In this document: one piece after another, positions 35,817 through 46,567 of the stretch
How the letters are laid out: every line of letters begins with the position of its first letter
Numbering within the stretch: the first letter of the stretch is position 1
Source: Rhizophagus irregularis
Taxonomy: Eukaryota; Glomeromycota; Glomeromycetes; Glomerales; Glomeraceae
Direction: 5' to 3'
Assembly (NCBI RefSeq): GCF_026210795.1
Contig: NC_089445.1
Coordinates: 1,488,001-1,552,000, forward strand
Length of the DNA: 64,000 bases
The notes under the pieces: generated by a model
The model's input: only the letters and a program-made list of their open reading frames with translations
Databases searched by the model: none
What the model was told of the DNA's origin: nothing
Made by a program: the position numbers and the translations under genes

Positions 35817-38142
35817 ATGGATCAATTAATCAACCCGTCAAATGACACGTCTGTAAGTCATCCATCAATTGACTTATCGAATTACACATCTTTAAGTTAT
35901 TCCCAAATTGATCTACAACCAATGAATTATACATATTATATTGATTTATCAAATAACTCATCTATGAATTATTTACCTGTTAACTTACTGGATTACAATT
36001 ATCCACAATTAATTTATCAGATAATACATCTTTAAGTGATAACCTAACTGATTACACATCTTTAGGTTATCTACCAATTGACTTATCAAATGACAATCCA
36101 CAAATTGACTTATTAAATGATCTGAGTCATCCACAATTGAATTATTCTACCTCAAATAATTCATCTATTGATTTATCATCTGACACATCTTTAAATTCAC
36201 CACCAGACAACACATCTTTAAGTCATCCATCAATTGACTTATCAAATAATACGTCTTTGAGTTATCCACCAATTGACCAAACTAAGGAACTAACATCTTT
36301 AAATTATCCAACACAGAACACGCTTAAACCTGAGATTAAAAAATGTCTTGAATATAATAAAGAAGAAAAGTTTGCGAATGAAATGCATGTGATTCGTCAT
36401 CCATATCATAAAGAAGCAACAGTTACTCTAAGTGGAAATAAAGTTATTGATGATTTTATAATCAGTATATTAAGTAATAGTGCCATTTACAAACGTAGAA
36501 AATTGGTGAATTTGGAATTTGTTCCATATGAAAGGTTCAAGAATATAAAATTTGTCGCTGAAGGAGGATTTAGTAAAATTTATAAAGCTATTTGGATTGA
36601 TGGTCCATTAACCAACAAATGGAATTATAAAAAAAAAGAGTTTAATCGTAAAGGTGGAAAAACAGTTGCTCTCAAAGAACTTAATAATTCTAAAAACATT
36701 GAATCTAAAGAGTTAAATGAGGTACAGTATCTTGTTAATTCACAAATTAATAGTCTAAAAAATAGCAAAACTAACTAATTTTATTTTAGCTTAAAATATT
36801 TTATAATTTTATTTTAAAACATACTCGTTCTGATGATACTATTAATGACACTAATCGATATTTTGGAATCACTCAAAATCCCAACACACAAAATTTTATG
36901 ATAATTACAAATTATTACAAATCAGGAGATCTAACACATTATATTTCAAAAGATTTTTTTAATATTAGTTGGAACACGAAATTATATAAATTAAGTGACA
37001 TGATAAGAGGACTTAGAATGCTACACAATGAAGGTGTTGTCCATCAAGATTATCATAGTGGAAATATTTAATATAGAAACAAAATGTATTTTTAATGTAA
37101 CTGCAGTAACAGGCGATTTTGGTATAAGTAAATCTGCAATTGAAACATCAGATGATGATAATGAGGTTTATGGAATCATTCCGTATGTTGCTCCGGAAGT
37201 TTTTCAAGGACAAAAATATACTAAAGCATCAGATATATATAGTTTTGGTATGATTATGTGGGAATTAATGACAGGTAGAAGACCATTCTGGGATAGAAGC
37301 CATGATACAGAACTTATTATTGAAATATGTGATGGTCTTCGACCTCCAATTGTCACAAATGCACCTAAAGGTTATATTGAATTAATGCAAAAATGTTGGC
37401 ATTCTGATCCACATGAAAGACCAAGTGCTAATTGTATTCGGAATGAATTTTGTTATGATGGTAAATTGTATCCCGAAAAAGAAAGTAAAAATCCAACTAA
37501 GATTATAAATTCACCGGATATCGGACCTGTAACAACAAATAATGCAGGCGCTATCTTTAAAAGTAGGCCATTAAGTACAATGATAAAATCTGCCAACTTT
37601 ACAAGAAGTCTAAGATTAAAAGGTCAAAATGCTGCTTCAGGACTTGGTAATAAAATTATGTTATTTATATCTGCTGTACTTTAACAGTTTAGAATTTAAA
37701 TCATTTTAATATAATTTATTAATTAAGACAAAAGAAAATTTAATAATAATTTGATTGAGAATAATAATAATGATAAAGGTATTAAATTAAGTATTTTATC
37801 AATTAATTTAATTATAATATAACTAATTCATTTGTAATGATATTGGTTTAGATAAAATCCATAAAAGACTTAAATATTGTGAAGAACAGAATGATAGTAA
37901 ATGCACACATAATATTTTTTTCATAATATATATCTTGCATAAATAATCAAAATTTGCTTTTTTTTTTCTTGTAGATTACTTAACACAAGAACTCGAATTT
38001 GATATTAAGTGTAATACGAATTCTAACAAATCTGAAGACAATGGTAAGCAATTAATAATATTTGTAATACTAATTATTATTTTATTAAAATCTATTTTAT
38101 TATGTAGATTATATTACCAGTGAACTTAATTTTGATATTTAA
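35817..38142 (+). pseudogene. TKL-type kinase with Asn/Ser repeat N-terminus, two frameshifts
   Basis: Start MDQLINPSNDTS. The N-terminus repeats a 12-16-residue unit (PSIDLSNNTSLSYPP and variants) about ten times. A one-base deletion near 36005 (CCACAATTAAT for an expected CCACAAATTAAT) shifts the frame, which continues open to the exon end near 36720 (NE|gtacag). The kinase N-lobe is FVAEGGFSKIYKAIWIDG with VALKEL. Exon 2 (from about 36791) has FGITQNPNT and VVHQDYHSGNI, then a second one-base loss in the T run at about 37069; GDFGIS and VAPEVF follow. A phase-1 donor at about 37644 (GGACTTG|gtaata) leads to tail exons 37975-38041 (DYLTQELEFDI) and 38108-38142 (DYITSELNFDI, TAA). HQD replaces HRD. 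The two shifts suggest a recent pseudogene or sequence errors. Confidence 0.75.
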
Positions 38143-39285
38143 TTCTTCAAAATTTCGAGGTTTTAATATTCAAGATTTTTAAGATTATGACTATACAGTA
38201 TTTATGTTAAAATTATTATTATGAATTTATTTACTTTATTTATTGTTTATCATAATTTATTTATATTTATTAATGTTATATTATTAACCATATTTCCATC
38301 GAATAAGTTTATTAAAATGGTAAATTAATCTCTATTATTAATAAAATATTGGCAAGATTAATTAATAAGCTATTTAACTATTTTGATACGTTAAATGAAA
38401 ATTTGTTTTTACAGATAATTATAAATTGTTGCGTTATAAAAAGTTTATGATAGGAAAGTTTAATATGTAAAAATATTTTAGATATTAACAGTATTCGTAT
38501 GCTTCAAATATTTCAAATACAATATACTAGCATCAAATAAAATAAAGGTTAATAAAAAGTCATAAATAATTAATATAAAACATTCATACTATTTACTTCT
38601 CAAGATACCCAGGTTTTTGTATATAATATTAACAGATATTATTGATGTGATTGCAATACTTGCAAAATTTCCTTTATTCGTGTCAAATTAAAATTGAAGA
38701 TGCAAAAGCCTCACCTTTTTTAAAAAAAACTATTTTAGTAATACATTATATACACAGGTCTAAGTGGTGGTTCGTTTTAAAAATACAATTTGATGTAAAA
38801 TAAAATTTAAAGGGGATCCGTATTCAAAATGAATGACAACTGCTACAACAACTTATTTGATTAAAAGTAAATTCATTTCTCCTTCATTACTATTAAAATT
38901 ATTGTTCCATGAAATTTATAGTCAAAGAAGTTATTTAAAATCAGTATGGAAACTTTGAATTTTTATAACAAATTCGGAGAGATTTAAAAAATTTATACTG
39001 TTAAGCCATGTATACTATTAAACTATTTTATGCTATCTACTTAGACTATTTATACTCTACGGCATCATTAGCCACAGTAAAAGTTACGAAATTAATAACA
39101 TTAACGGCAGGGTTTCACCCGGGTTTGCCGTAACTGTGGTCACAATCTATATGCCGGCCAATTCATAGGGACAGTTCCAACTGCATCACTAGTCTGGACT
39201 CGAATTCTTATAAATTTTACTAATCGTGTATAGGGGCGGGTGGATAATTAATCATTTCTGCACGTGATTGACGTGAGAATCGGTC
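38143..39285. other. Intergenic, no gene seen
   Basis: AT-rich until about 39060. At 39060-39160 a GC-richer segment (CGGCAGGGTTTCACCCGGGT) has a short inverted pair, CCACAGT ... ACTGTGG, and may be a further small element whose borders I could not set. Confidence 0.35.
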
Positions 39286-39497
39286 ACTTCCCCAGTAACA
39301 CCACTAAATTTTTCACCCCACGTGACCTAATGATATTCATCACCGGCATCACACCCCACAGCGTTTTCACTGTTTATATTTATCTGAGGGACTTTTTTTT
39401 TTTGCCTTCCAAAATTATTTTTTTCACAACCCCTTAACTGTCACCGGTCACGTGGGTGAAATTTTAACTATAAAATTGGTGGTGTTACTACGGTAAA
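39286..39497. mobile_element. MITE flanked by TGAGAATCGGTC direct repeats
   Basis: The inner sequence has inverted ends: AGTAACACCAC...TTTCACCC(C)ACGTGACC on the left and its inverse GGTCACGTGGGTGAAA ... GGTGGTGTTACT on the right. Outside lie identical 12-bp direct repeats TGAGAATCGGTC (39274-39285 and 39498-39509). A target duplication of 9-12 bp would suggest a Mutator-type origin, but part of the repeat could belong to the element. Confidence 0.65.
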
Positions 39498-42331
39498 TGA
39501 GAATCGGTCTGAAACTCATGTGACTAATATTTTATTTAATGTTGCGATTTTTTTTTCCACGTCACTACTTACTGGTGAAACATTTACTAAACAAAGTATT
39601 ACTATTTGAATTTGCGAGTTTTTGAAAAAAAAAATAAAATTAATAAATGAACATTTTTAAAATAAATATACATATATATATTGTATTAAGAAAACTTGTG
39701 TATGTAGATGTAATCGAATTATAATTAAATTATTAATGATAAAGGGATAATAATTGCTGAAGTAGTACTAAGTCTTCTATTGGCAGGAATTTTCTTTTAT
39801 TATTATAAATATCCTTGACCATAATTGGGGAATTTTTTTTCAATCCTGACCCATTCAAATTAGGTTTATGCCATTCATCTTCGTAAAATTTTTCCCAAGT
39901 TATAGTAAATTCAAACTACTTACGATCTAGGTCGAGTTGATTTTCCAACTAAATTATAATAAAACCAATAAATAAAGAATTATATACCGTAATTGTATTA
40001 TCTTACATGATTCGTTGTGATACCAATCATTTAAATTTTTTCAACAGTCCTCACATAACGATTTTTAAACACTTTCATAAGATCTATATATGATAGGTAT
40101 TATCGATTTCTAGAGTGAAGAATTGAAGTGAAGAGTTCTTGTTTTGACATTTTATAAATAACGTTTCTTTTTTTAAAAAAAAAATTGATCATTAAAAAAG
40201 AAAGGAGAATATTTATTTCCTTTTTTTTCTAGAAGACAAGAAATCGTTTATGATCCATATTTTGTGAAAAATCTCAAAAAAATTTTTACAAGAGGCCATC
40301 GAGTTCTCTGATTCCTAAATCTTCATCAATAAATTTATTTTCAATTAATTCAGTCATTTAATGTGAGATAAGATATATTAAAGTGTATATTAAAATGTAT
40401 ATATTAATATAACTTGAAATATTAAGCCAATGCAGTTCAATTTATTTCATTAAGTTATTATATGTAGAATACATTGGTACGGTAAGTAGATAAATCTTTC
40501 AACGTCTCGAACCTCGAGAACCTTAATATCATTTAAAATGATTAAGATTATATTTCTAAATTTATTATACTAAACTATTTTCCCAAAAAATAGTATATAT
40601 TTATTTAATATTATAAAGGTATTTTTATTTTGTGTATTATATACTAAATAGTTTTTTTCGTTTCGATTAAAAATAATTTTTAATTTGTAAAATTAAAAAA
40701 TAGTAACGTTTACAGATATAACGACTATGCGATATAACGAATTTTACGATAACAGATAAAGCGATTTTTTAATATTTTGTCTTTATATATGAACATATAA
40801 AAATCGCTTATAAATTTTGATATAACGATTTTTTTACATCGAGTTCTGACTGTATATAAAATTTAAATACCATTTACGGAAATGGGATTATTTCGACTAC
40901 TTGTATAATTTAGTTGAATTTAGCTCGATTTGGCCTAGATAACTATTTATTTACAAAATAATATTTTCTCGTTTGTAATAAAATTAGGCAAAACAAAGGA
41001 TTTAATTCCTTCTATTATTATAGAAATCTTTCATATACGTACAGTACATTGAAAATCCAAAGCCTATAAATATCGAATTGATATTCGTTCTTCCTTAACA
41101 AAATAAAATTCGTTAAAGGAAAGTTCTTTGTTGCCGAAAATGAATCGTATTTTCGCGCTCTTATTTTATAGAACTTTTAGATATTGAAAAAGGTTTTACT
41201 TTTTTTATAGGATTAAAAATTTAAACAATCTCAAATATATGAAGTTGTTGTACGTTCGCATATGTGCAAGTATCTTATAATTTGTTAAAATAAATGGAGT
41301 TTATATATTTTCAGCTGTTCTCTCTTTTTTTATAAAGCAAAACACTTAATTATTATTTTTTTTTAAAAAAATATTTTTGCAAAAATACTTTCTTATTTTA
41401 TTAAGGACAATTAATTAAAATTTTTTTTTAACTACCGATTATTAATTTTAGTAATTATAACCATAATAGTGTATCATGTGACGACTGTGACGTCCGGAAA
41501 ATATTGTATGAAAGGTTTAAAATTTGTCATGCATCATATTTTGCATGATACGCAAATAATTAAAAACAAAGAATTTGCGTTCTTTCGTGCGTGCTTCTTC
41601 TGTGTCCCGTACATTTTCAGCGCTTTGGAATAAAGAAGCAGGAATATCGGTTCTTCTTTTGAATTTCTACGGGCTTTTCACGTTCTTTTTCGTAAGGGTA
41701 AATATATAAATTTGTAAGAAAAATAAATATTAAGTAAAAAGAAAAATCTTTGTTAATGTTAAATCAATAATTTATTAATAATTGGATGAAGAGCGTATCA
41801 AAAAGCATTCGAATGAACCCATAACATTGGTTTCTTTACTTGCTTGTAAAAGTTAAATAAATCTGTTATCATTAATTATTTATACTTTTGTACATTTCGA
41901 TGATTTTATTATATGACATAGAATATATTAAAACAAGAGTTCGATAGATAAAAAATTTTAAGATTTATAATTTGAGAATTAAAAAAGACAATCTAATCGA
42001 TACACAGCACAATATGATACATTTATATAATAAAGCCAAATTTTACTATTTAGGATTTATATCAATTTCTATCCATTTTCTACATGCTATTTGTTTTTTT
42101 CTACGCTATTATTTTATAATTCCCTATGTACGAAATATTTTTTCTATCCTTTTTTCTTACATATATATATTCCTTCCACGTGAAAGTTAAAATAATTAGT
42201 AATTATCTTTTAGTTTTTTGTTTCATTGTTTATAATTTCTTCTTTTTTTCATCATATATGATTTAATTTATTTAATTACGAAGTAAATCCAATATTCCTT
42301 ATAGATAGTTGTCTTGATAAAAATATTACAA
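39498..42331. other. Long AT-rich stretch without recognised gene
   Basis: No gene supported. 41480-41700 is less AT-rich (TGTGACGTCCGGAAA and following) and might be an old promoter or exon, but no frame follows. The open frame 41972-42190 is Phe/Ile/Tyr low complexity. Confidence 0.35.
40713..40852. mobile_element. Degenerate TA-flanked MITE
   Basis: Flanked by TA at 40711-40712 and 40853-40854. The left end is CAGATATAACGACTATGCGA; the right end is CATCGAGTTCTGACTG, whose inverse begins CAGTCAGAACTCGATG. GATATAACGA motifs face each other inside. The left end has lost several bases. Resembles the pogo-like MITE at 5349-5522 in motif style (TATAACGA). Confidence 0.4.
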
Positions 42332-43246
42332 TCAATTGTGTGGACAAACATTGTCGAGATTATTAACTATGTTATCATTAATACTTTCATGAGAAGTACT
42401 TAAATTTTCACTGAAATATAGTCCTGTTTCACTTGTATGTTGTAAAAAGTACAAATTAAGAGTCTTCTTCAAGTTTTTTTCGAGATTACACTTTTGATGC
42501 GAAGATAATAAACATTTACGTTTCAACTCAGATATATCAAAATCAATTCCGTAAGTTTCCTTATTTAGAATATTTACAATTAAAGAACATGGTAATAGTT
42601 TACATGTAACATAAAGTATCATTTCGGAATCATTTGAAATGAATTCATAATCATAAACATCATCCGGAGAAGCAGAAATTTCCAAATCTTGTAAAAACAT
42701 TTTACAACTTACATGATAAATATTATCATCATCTGGTGCTTGATAAAATAATCTGAGTTCATTAGATTCCAAGCTTTCAGTTGATAAATGACTTTGCATA
42801 TTTTGACTATCAATAATCGAAGAACTTGTACTATGTGTCGTCATAATATTGCTTTCAATTTCTTCAGGTGAGGAATTAAAATATTCATCAGAGTCTGGTC
42901 TTACTTCATTATCAGAAATATGTGAGAAGTAAGAAGGAAGAATTTGCTGCAAGGTTTGTTTGAGATTTAATTTTTGATGTAAAGTTAATTTACTTTTAGA
43001 ATAAGTTACATTAAAATTCATTCCATAAACTTTCTTATTCAATAGATTTACAATTAATGAATGTGATAATAATTTGCATGTAACATGAAATGTCGTTACG
43101 GAATCGTTCGAATTTTCAAAAAAGAACTCATGTTCATCATCATCAAGCAAAATAGTATTTTCTGACCCTTGAAAATGAATCTTACAAATTACATGATAAA
43201 TACTATTATCATGTTGCAGTTGATAAAATAATCTACATTCGGACAT
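42332..43246 (-). CDS. Unrecognised 304-aa protein with two internal repeats
   Basis: Single-exon frame of 304 residues starting MSECRLFYQL. It contains two related domains, about residues 4-107 and 163-270: RLFYQ...(S/N)IYHV.CK, an acidic stretch ending in EF(F/I), a VTCKLL...SLIVN(L/I)LNK segment, YG(M/I)(N/D)F(N/D), then HQK.NL(K/E) and a Y(F) end. The linker (about 108-162) is Ser/Asp/Glu-rich. No signal peptide, membrane segment or zinc motif is obvious, although one Cys (V.CK) is conserved in each half. I do not recognise the family. A decayed homologue lies at 60483-61072, so it belongs to a small gene family. The repeats probably arose by internal duplication. Confidence 0.7.
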   Translation of the reverse strand: MSECRLFYQLQHDNSIYHVICKIHFQGSENTILLDDDEHEFFFENSNDSVTTFHVTCKLLSHSLIVNLLNKKVYGMNFNVTYSKSKLTLHQKLNLKQTLQQILPSYFSHISDNEVRPDSDEYFNSSPEEIESNIMTTHSTSSSIIDSQNMQSHLSTESLESNELRLFYQAPDDDNIYHVSCKMFLQDLEISASPDDVYDYEFISNDSEMILYVTCKLLPCSLIVNILNKETYGIDFDISELKRKCLLSSHQKCNLEKNLKKTLNLYFLQHTSETGLYFSENLSTSHESINDNIVNNLDNVCPHN

Positions 43247-44726
43247 AGTTCGAGTTGAAATCGAATTTAGTTCGCAAAATTGTTCGTTAATTATTTATAA
43301 CGATAACGAATAATTTGAATGCTGTGTTGAATTAATTTTGTAACTTTAAATGCAAAGGTTTCTTTTTTTATATAAAGAGAGTTTTGAATTAGTAATGAAT
43401 AAGGAAAAAAGGTTCTTTTTATGTTAAAATATTGAAAAAGGCTCACACTCTATTACGTTTTATTATAATATATAACAGCTACAAATATGATTTTCGATAG
43501 AAATAGTTGAGATTACCGTGTGTTTCTATTGCACAAACAATGTTTGAAATCTGTACGTCGTGTGAGGATATTTTTCTTAAAAGTTTAATTCGTAAAGTGT
43601 TTGCATAGTTTTTATAATTATTAAACTTTGCAAAAAGTGCAAGATTCTTGAATCTATTTAGGGAATGTCGAAAGTATGGAAGCGAAAATTTATAAATATT
43701 TTGATTTTTAATTTTTTATTTTATTTTTTTTTATTTTTAATTTTTATCTTTTTTTTTTATTTTTTGTTTTTATTTTTTTTTTAAAAAAAAAATTTATGTA
43801 TATATAAGAAAAATATCGGAGTCTAGTTCCGTTTTGAATTATTCTTATGCTAATCATTTAAGGAAATCTTTGCCAGGTTGAGCCACACCGGTTACAAATA
43901 ATTATGTGACAAATATAATTTCACAAAGAAAAAAATCGAAAATATACCGATGTGACAAGGAGTACAACAATAGGGATTTCCTTTTTTGAAGATGTGTGGC
44001 TAATTGTGGCTTACCCGTTCAAACCCGAGTGAATTACAGTAAATAGTTTAGCAAATCTGATACTGTTTCATTTACGATAAAAAGACATATTATGTTATAT
44101 TTTAATATATATATGTAGATTATTATACTCTTTAAAAGTAGTTTATAACCTTTTTTTAACTGTAATTTAATTTCTTTATTTACTTAACTGATAATAATAT
44201 TACTTTTCGGGTTTTATTTGCATTAAAAATTATTTGATTATTCATTATATCATTTTATTTTGTTTAGTAAATTTTTGATTTTAATGATTCAGCTATCGTT
44301 AGAATTTTTATTTCTTTTAAATTCTTTTAAAGAAAAAATCGTAATCAAATTTAGCAGCGCAGCCATTTGATGACGCAATATTAGTTGATCTGCAAAATTA
44401 CTATCACATTTTTTTTTATACGAAAAAAGTAAACCGTGTAATATCATTTCTTTACCTTAATAAAAAAGAATATTACTTTAGTTAAAATACAATTATCTAA
44501 AAATAAAAAATGAAATCTCCGATAATACAAAAGAATAACATTAAAATCTGGGTTAATATCTTGAAATCGGACCTGATCCGATATTTTTGATTTAAAATCC
44601 GTTTTCTTTTTAATCTAAAGAGATTTTTTGATAATAGGAATAAAATAAAAAAATCATTAAAATTCTAACCGGTAAAGGAAACATTAATAAAAGGATTTAA
44701 AGGATTTGAATTATTTAAACGTGTAA
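43247..44726. other. AT-rich stretch without recognised gene
   Basis: A long T-rich tract at 43700-43800. At 43870-44040 there are short inverted motifs (GAGCCACACCGGT ... GATGTGTGGCT), suggesting another decayed small element. No gene. Confidence 0.35.
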
Positions 44727-44952
44727 CCCTATAAAAAATTTATTCCGTATTTTTTTTTTATCATATTCACGGAATTTATAGCCTCAAAACATGGATAGAT
44801 TCTTCTTAGTTATTTTTCCATAAATATATCATATTCACGGAATTTATAGCCCAAAAACATGGAAATTATCCATAGATTCTTAGTTACTTTTCCGTAAATG
44901 TATCATTTTCACGGAGTTTTTACAGAAATTACGGATAAAATTTTTTACAGGG
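44727..44952. mobile_element. MITE with TAA target duplication, PIF/Harbinger-like
   Basis: The 226-bp element begins CCCTATAAAAAATTTATTCC and ends with the inverse of CCCTGTAAAAAATTTTATCC, flanked by TAA at 44724-44726 and 44953-44955. A 3-bp TAA/TTA duplication fits PIF/Harbinger. The interior carries a direct repeat of about 60-75 bp (ATCATATTCACGGAATTTAT twice). Confidence 0.75.
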
Positions 44953-44955
44953 TAA

Positions 44956-45459
44956 TTTCGTGACCTTGCATCATTTTGGGATTAAACAATCGAATGATAA
45001 CCGAATTTAAAAAAAAATTTTTTTTAGGTAAAAATAGACATGAAATTATTTTATCATTTACTGCTGGAAAGTGGAACAATACAATAATTATTGTTTATTA
45101 TATCGAAATTCTAAAAACGATTCTCTCATTAATTTATTACTTGAATCATTCAACGCCAGCCTTATTATGTCCTTCTGAATTAATTCCAAATCTTCCTTTT
45201 TTCCTACATTTATGGAAAATTTGATATCTTACTCATTATAAGAAAACAATAATAATGAATAAATAAAATACCAGTCTAATCATCATCTAACAAAAATACA
45301 CAGCGGTATATATAAAAATATCTGTTTACTATACGTGGAAAAATAAAAAGATAGGAACTTCAAACTTGTCAAAATAACAAAAAAAAGGACGAGTTCCAAT
45401 ATACCCATAAATATTCTCAAATTTTAGAGTATTAACCCAAAAATAATCTTTGGCGTATG
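44956..45459. other. AT-rich stretch without recognised gene
   Basis: Nothing supported; the open frame 44976-45224 overlaps the MITE flank and has no domain. Confidence 0.35.
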
Positions 45460-45724
45460 CTTTCTTTGTATTGAACAGAGATAATCAATAGTCTATGCAC
45501 GTACTCTGGAGTCTGAAAAATGATTCTGTGTACACAACCTAAATACCTGTCCATGGGATCATCCTCTCTATAATCAACTGCGATTCCGTTATTTTACCAG
45601 CAGATTCAAGCTTCTCTTGTAGAATCTCGCGAAGTATTTTTCTAAAGTCTGTAGATTTCAAGAGGTTCAATAAGTCATTTTTAGTAATAGCAACTTTGGT
45701 CACCTTACAAATTAAACAGTACAT
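45460..45724 (-). CDS. Possible exon of an unrecognised gene
   Basis: The minus-strand frame 45724-45539 encodes KNDLLNLLKSTDFRKILREI and EKLESAGKITESQLIIERM, a charged, probably helical segment, and meets a donor-like ACAG|gattt-type site reading gtattt at about 45548. Further 3' a second coding-like stretch, TPEYVHRLLIISVQYKESIR, ends in a stop near 45430, but the phases of the two pieces do not match with the acceptors I can see. Unknown function; may be a remnant. Confidence 0.3.
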
Positions 45725-45744
45725 GCCTTCTTTATGGTAAATAA

Positions 45745-46567
45745 CAAGAATAACATATCAGATATTATTTAAAGACAGGTCAATATTTTTAATAAGTTAC
45801 CAATAATCTCATATCTCCTGCAAAAGATTAGAAAGAGTTTTTGTGATTTATATTAAAAAAGGGATGGCTTTTATAACAAAATATGACAAAGAAAAATAAT
45901 ATTAGTTGATTGTATGTCTTCAAATAAAATTAAAAAATGACTTGTCTTTGTGACGACAGCAGATTCTCATTATTTACGAATTTTCACTGATCGACATTTG
46001 GATCACGAATTAATAAACTTATTTTCCAGGTTTATTTTAAAAAATTTAGCGTATACTTAATTGTAAATAATTTTAATATAAAACAATAATACATTATCTA
46101 CCTGTTTAACAATATGAATTTATTATTTTTAAATATAATATCATGAAATTATTTAATTTATAATAGTTTTATAAGCGTTAAATATTAAAATAAGTATATG
46201 CCGATCATTTTCAAGTTGGTTTTAATGAAAAATCAAAAGTGATAATTAAAACTTTCTTTGCTGTTCTTTGTTATTCTAAGTAAACTTGCAAAGTAGCCAA
46301 ATATAATCTTAATGACTTTTAATATTTAATATGTATTAAGAAAATTTTCTCTATTTTGTGATTTTTGATACGTAATAATGAGATGATTGACATGCATTCC
46401 GAACATTGCAAATTTTGTTTGTCATACATGCAATGCTTGTACTTGTGATCAACATTTGTATACAATGCGTTTTGCATAAATATTATTACGTACTAATAAG
46501 ATGTTTAATATATAAATAATAAAAAAAAAAAAGAAAACAAAATATTTACTCTTATCTTTCCAATTAG
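45745..46567. other. Upstream flank of the microexon kinase
   Basis: The region just 5' of the first supported exon. 46381-46475 carries Cys-rich readings in two frames (for example EHCKFC and CHTCNACTCDQH) and could hold the true first exon, but no phase-compatible donor was found. TACTAAT at 46491 and a TCTTATCTTTCCAATTAG acceptor at 46567 show that an intron probably ends here. Confidence 0.4.

Noticed and set aside
46381-46475. Cys-rich upstream exon of the microexon kinase
   Set aside because: Two frames look suggestive, but no donor gives phase 0 for joining to 46568.
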